Assembly (NCBI GenBank): GCA_030630425.1
Contig: DAOVNB010000034.1
Location: forward strand, 1 to 6,618
Source of the DNA: an archaeon
Lineage (GTDB): Archaea > EX4484-52 > B79-G9
Length of the DNA: 6,618 nt
Direction: 5' to 3'
Notes under the pieces: generated by a model
What the model was told of the DNA's origin: nothing
The model's input: only the letters and a program-made list of their open reading frames with translations
The model's database searches: none
Program-made: the position numbers and the translations under genes
In this document: in pieces, positions 5,094 through 6,618 of the stretch
How the letters are laid out: every line of letters begins with the position of its first letter
Numbering within the stretch: the stretch's first letter is position 1

Positions 5094-6235
5094 AACGCCT
5101 CTTTAACATTGTCCCTGAACTTGTCAAAGAAGCTTTTTTCTGTTTTTGGTGATTCCTTGTTTTCTATTTCACCGAGCTCTTCTAAAAGCTCTTTTTCTTT
5201 TTTGCTCAAGCTTTTCGGCGTGTTTATAATCACGCGGACGAACTGGTCGCCTGAACCAAAGCCGTTAAGGTTTGGAAATCCTCTTTTTTTGAGCCTGAAA
5301 AGTGTGTGTGTCTGCGTTCCTTGAGGGATTTTAAGCTCTGCGGTTTTTCCTGCAAGGGTTGGCACATCAATTGTTGTCCCTAAAGCTGCCTGAGAAAATG
5401 TGATTGTTGATGCCATGTATATATCGTTTCCGTCGCGCTCAAAAACTTTGTCTTTTTCAACAGTTACCACTACATATATGTCGCCTGAAGGCCCGCCTTT
5501 GAATCCTGCATTGCCTTCACCTCTGAGTTTTAGCATATTTCCTGTGTCAACACCTGCGGGAATGTCTACTGTGATGTTTTTTGATGTGGTTTTTCTGCCT
5601 TCGCCCCTACAGTCGCTGCATATTTTTTCAAAAGAATTTCCTGAACCTCCGCAATCAGAGCAGGTTGTTACATTGACCATGTTGCCTAATATGGTCCTGT
5701 GAACTCGTTTTATCTCGCCTGTACCGTTACAGGAGCGGCATGTCTTTTTGCCGAAACCGCCCGCACTGCCGCAGTTACTACAAGCTTCTTTTCTTTGTAC
5801 TGTGATGTTCTTTTTTACACCGTGGGCAGCTTCCCTGAATGTCACTTTTATTTCTATTTTTAAGTCTTCGCCTTTTCTTGGTGCGTTCCTGTTTTGTCTT
5901 GAGCCTCCAAAACCGCCGCTAAATAATCCTTCAAATATGTCATTAATGTTTCCAAAGCCGAAATCTTCCGCATTGAAACTGCCACCACCACCAAACCCAC
6001 TATTGTTAAAGCCGTTTGCGCCCTGTTCACCGAACCTATCATATGCCTGTCTTTTTTCGGGGTTGTTTAAAGTTTCGAATGCCTTGTTTACTTCTTTGAA
6101 TTTTTCTTCAGATGCCTTGGCACCTTTGTTTAGGTCCGGATGGTGCTTTTTTGCGAGTTTTTTGTATGCTTTTTTAATTTCGTCTTGTTTTGCGTCCCGT
6201 GACACACCTAAAATGTCGTAAAAATCTTTTGCCAT
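5090..6235 (-). CDS. dnaJ: Chaperone protein DnaJ (Hsp40, type I)
   Basis: This co-chaperone binds unfolded proteins and stimulates the ATPase of DnaK. At 381 residues it has all parts of a type I DnaJ: a J domain (4-69) with the essential HPD at 32-34, and a Gly/Phe-rich linker (about 72-112). Next come substrate-binding domain I interrupted by a four-repeat zinc region (C152/C155, C166/C169, C192/C195, C206/C209), and domain II with IPAGVDTGNMLKLRGEGNAG and IPQGTQTHTLFRLKKRGFP. The C-terminal dimerisation segment ends in FFDKFRDNVKEAF. Zinc repeats 2-4 are proper CxxCxGxG. Repeat 1 is CSNCGSAG, with Ser for Gly, and is joined to repeat 2 by a shorter loop than in E. coli DnaJ. The gene follows dnaK on the same strand after 203 bp, the usual dnaK-dnaJ order. 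Its stop codon overlaps that of the convergent MPN gene. Archaeal DnaK/DnaJ systems are generally regarded as acquired from bacteria. Confidence 0.98.
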   Translation of the reverse strand: MAKDFYDILGVSRDAKQDEIKKAYKKLAKKHHPDLNKGAKASEEKFKEVNKAFETLNNPEKRQAYDRFGEQGANGFNNSGFGGGGSFNAEDFGFGNINDIFEGLFSGGFGGSRQNRNAPRKGEDLKIEIKVTFREAAHGVKKNITVQRKEACSNCGSAGGFGKKTCRSCNGTGEIKRVHRTILGNMVNVTTCSDCGGSGNSFEKICSDCRGEGRKTTSKNITVDIPAGVDTGNMLKLRGEGNAGFKGGPSGDIYVVVTVEKDKVFERDGNDIYMASTITFSQAALGTTIDVPTLAGKTAELKIPQGTQTHTLFRLKKRGFPNLNGFGSGDQFVRVIINTPKSLSKKEKELLEELGEIENKESPKTEKSFFDKFRDNVKEAF

Positions 6236-6250
6236 TGTAATCTACTTCTT

Positions 6251-6260
6251 TTTTTAAAAA
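6251..6260 (-). promoter_or_regulatory. Candidate TATA box for dnaJ
   Basis: The minus strand reads TTTTTAAAAA, centred about 20 nt before the dnaJ ATG, slightly closer than the other leaderless promoters here. Other TATA-like stretches lie farther upstream on the same strand, at 6312-6322 and 6351-6363. dnaJ could therefore have its own promoter, with a long or a very short leader, or be read from dnaK. The choice cannot be made from sequence alone. Confidence 0.35.
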
Positions 6261-6376
6261 TTATTGAGTCGGTTTTTATGTTCTTTGTTTGTGTGTCAAT
6301 GATGTTGTTTATTTTTTTAAAATGGTCTTTTAATAGATGCTGTATTTCTGTTGTTTAAATATTCAAAAGTGTTGTG

Positions 6377-6403
6377 GGGTGCGAACCATAATGATCCGCA
6401 CCC
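6377..6403 (-). other. Strong RNA hairpin between dnaK and dnaJ
   Basis: Read on the minus strand, GGGTGCG (6403-6397) pairs perfectly with CGCACCC (6383-6377). The inner GAUC and GGUU extend the stem by four pairs, two of them G-U wobbles, around an AUUAU loop. This gives 11 bp and a 5-nt loop. The extension works only in minus-strand RNA; on the plus strand the wobbles become A-C mismatches. This indicates a structure in the dnaK/dnaJ transcript. It starts 36 nt after the dnaK stop. No uridine run follows directly, so it is not a standard bacterial-type terminator. It may be an RNA-processing or stability element or help separate dnaK from dnaJ expression. Confidence 0.6.
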
Positions 6404-6438
6404 GGTTTAATTAGTTTTATGGTATTGATGCCATTGAG

Positions 6439-6618
6439 TTATTCCTTTTTCTTTTCTTCTGTGTCTTTTTTGTCAGTATCTTTAGTTTCTTTTTTTTCTG
6501 CATTTTCCTTTTCCTTGAAGTCTGCATCAACGACGGTTTCTTCTTTTTCATCTTTTTTGGAATCGTCCTTTTTTTCTTCAGCCTGCGCCTTTTGTGCCGC
6601 TTCCTGATACATCTTTAC
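6439..6618 (-). CDS. dnaK: Chaperone protein DnaK (Hsp70), C-terminal fragment
   Basis: Only the last 59 residues are in the window; the gene continues past position 6618. The visible part begins VKMYQEAAQKAQAEE, which matches the end of the DnaK helical lid. It continues through VVDADFKE (29-36 of the fragment), which corresponds to the conserved VVDADFEEV-type tail motif of DnaK. DnaK is the ATP-driven Hsp70 that works with DnaJ and GrpE. After that motif the protein runs on for 23 more residues, of which 18 are Lys, Glu or Asp. This is longer and more charged than the short acidic tail of most bacterial DnaKs. It stands upstream of dnaJ on the same strand, supporting both assignments. Confidence 0.92.
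   Translation of the reverse strand, partial: VKMYQEAAQKAQAEEKKDDSKKDEKEETVVDADFKEKENAEKKETKDTDKKDTEEKKKE

Noticed and set aside
6377..6403. Reading the dnaK-dnaJ hairpin as a classic intrinsic terminator or H/ACA RNA
   Set aside because: No U-tract follows the stem on the minus strand. An ACA does follow shortly after, but the stem has no internal pocket and is too short for an H/ACA guide.
6419..6434. Imperfect inverted repeat ATGGTAT/ATGCCAT just after the dnaK stop
   Set aside because: One mismatch and a 2-base centre; no strand-specific pairing support and could be chance in AT-rich DNA.

Overview
This window looks like part of an archaeal chromosome. TATA-like boxes sit about 20-27 nt upstream of start codons, some with a purine-rich BRE-like element, and several genes appear to be leaderless. 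A clear GGTGAT-type Shine-Dalgarno site occurs only in front of an operon-internal gene. The gene set fits a small-genome or uncultured archaeon, possibly a DPANN-type lineage: a PfkB sugar/nucleoside kinase, a protein-isoaspartate methyltransferase, a DMT permease, an MPN/JAMM-fold protein and bacterial-type DnaK/DnaJ. The lineage is an inference; no rRNA or other marker is present.

Layout. Positions 30-1001 (minus) hold a PfkB-family kinase. Facing away from it is a membrane protein of unknown function (1186-1995, plus) with a long, basic, Ser/Thr-rich N-terminal region. A two-gene plus-strand unit follows. It has a well-formed promoter (2020-2037), a perfect 16-bp palindrome between the TATA box and the expected transcription start, a 54-residue ribbon-helix-helix-like protein (2098-2262) and a 50-residue charged protein (2315-2467) with a good Shine-Dalgarno site. 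This unit converges on a minus-strand operon of pcm (3376-4014) and an EamA/DMT permease (2479-3351). An 89-bp divergent promoter region (4015-4103) separates pcm from a plus-strand gene for a two-part protein (4104-5093): an N-terminal CxxC...HxxC zinc-type motif and an MPN domain with an altered JAMM motif. That gene runs convergently into dnaJ (5090-6235, minus), and the two stop codons overlap by 4 bp. Upstream of dnaJ, after a 203-bp gap containing a strong strand-specific RNA hairpin (6377-6403), is the 3' end of dnaK (6439-6618, minus), which continues beyond the window.

Functionally, the right half is weighted towards protein maintenance: DnaK/DnaJ folding, Pcm repair of isoaspartyl damage, and an MPN-fold protein that may bind or process ubiquitin-like or other protein substrates. 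The most interesting items are the MPN protein with the altered active site, the palindrome-controlled small-protein pair, and the hairpin between dnaK and dnaJ. The longest gene-free stretches are 1014-1185 and 6236-6438; neither contains a recognisable RNA gene.
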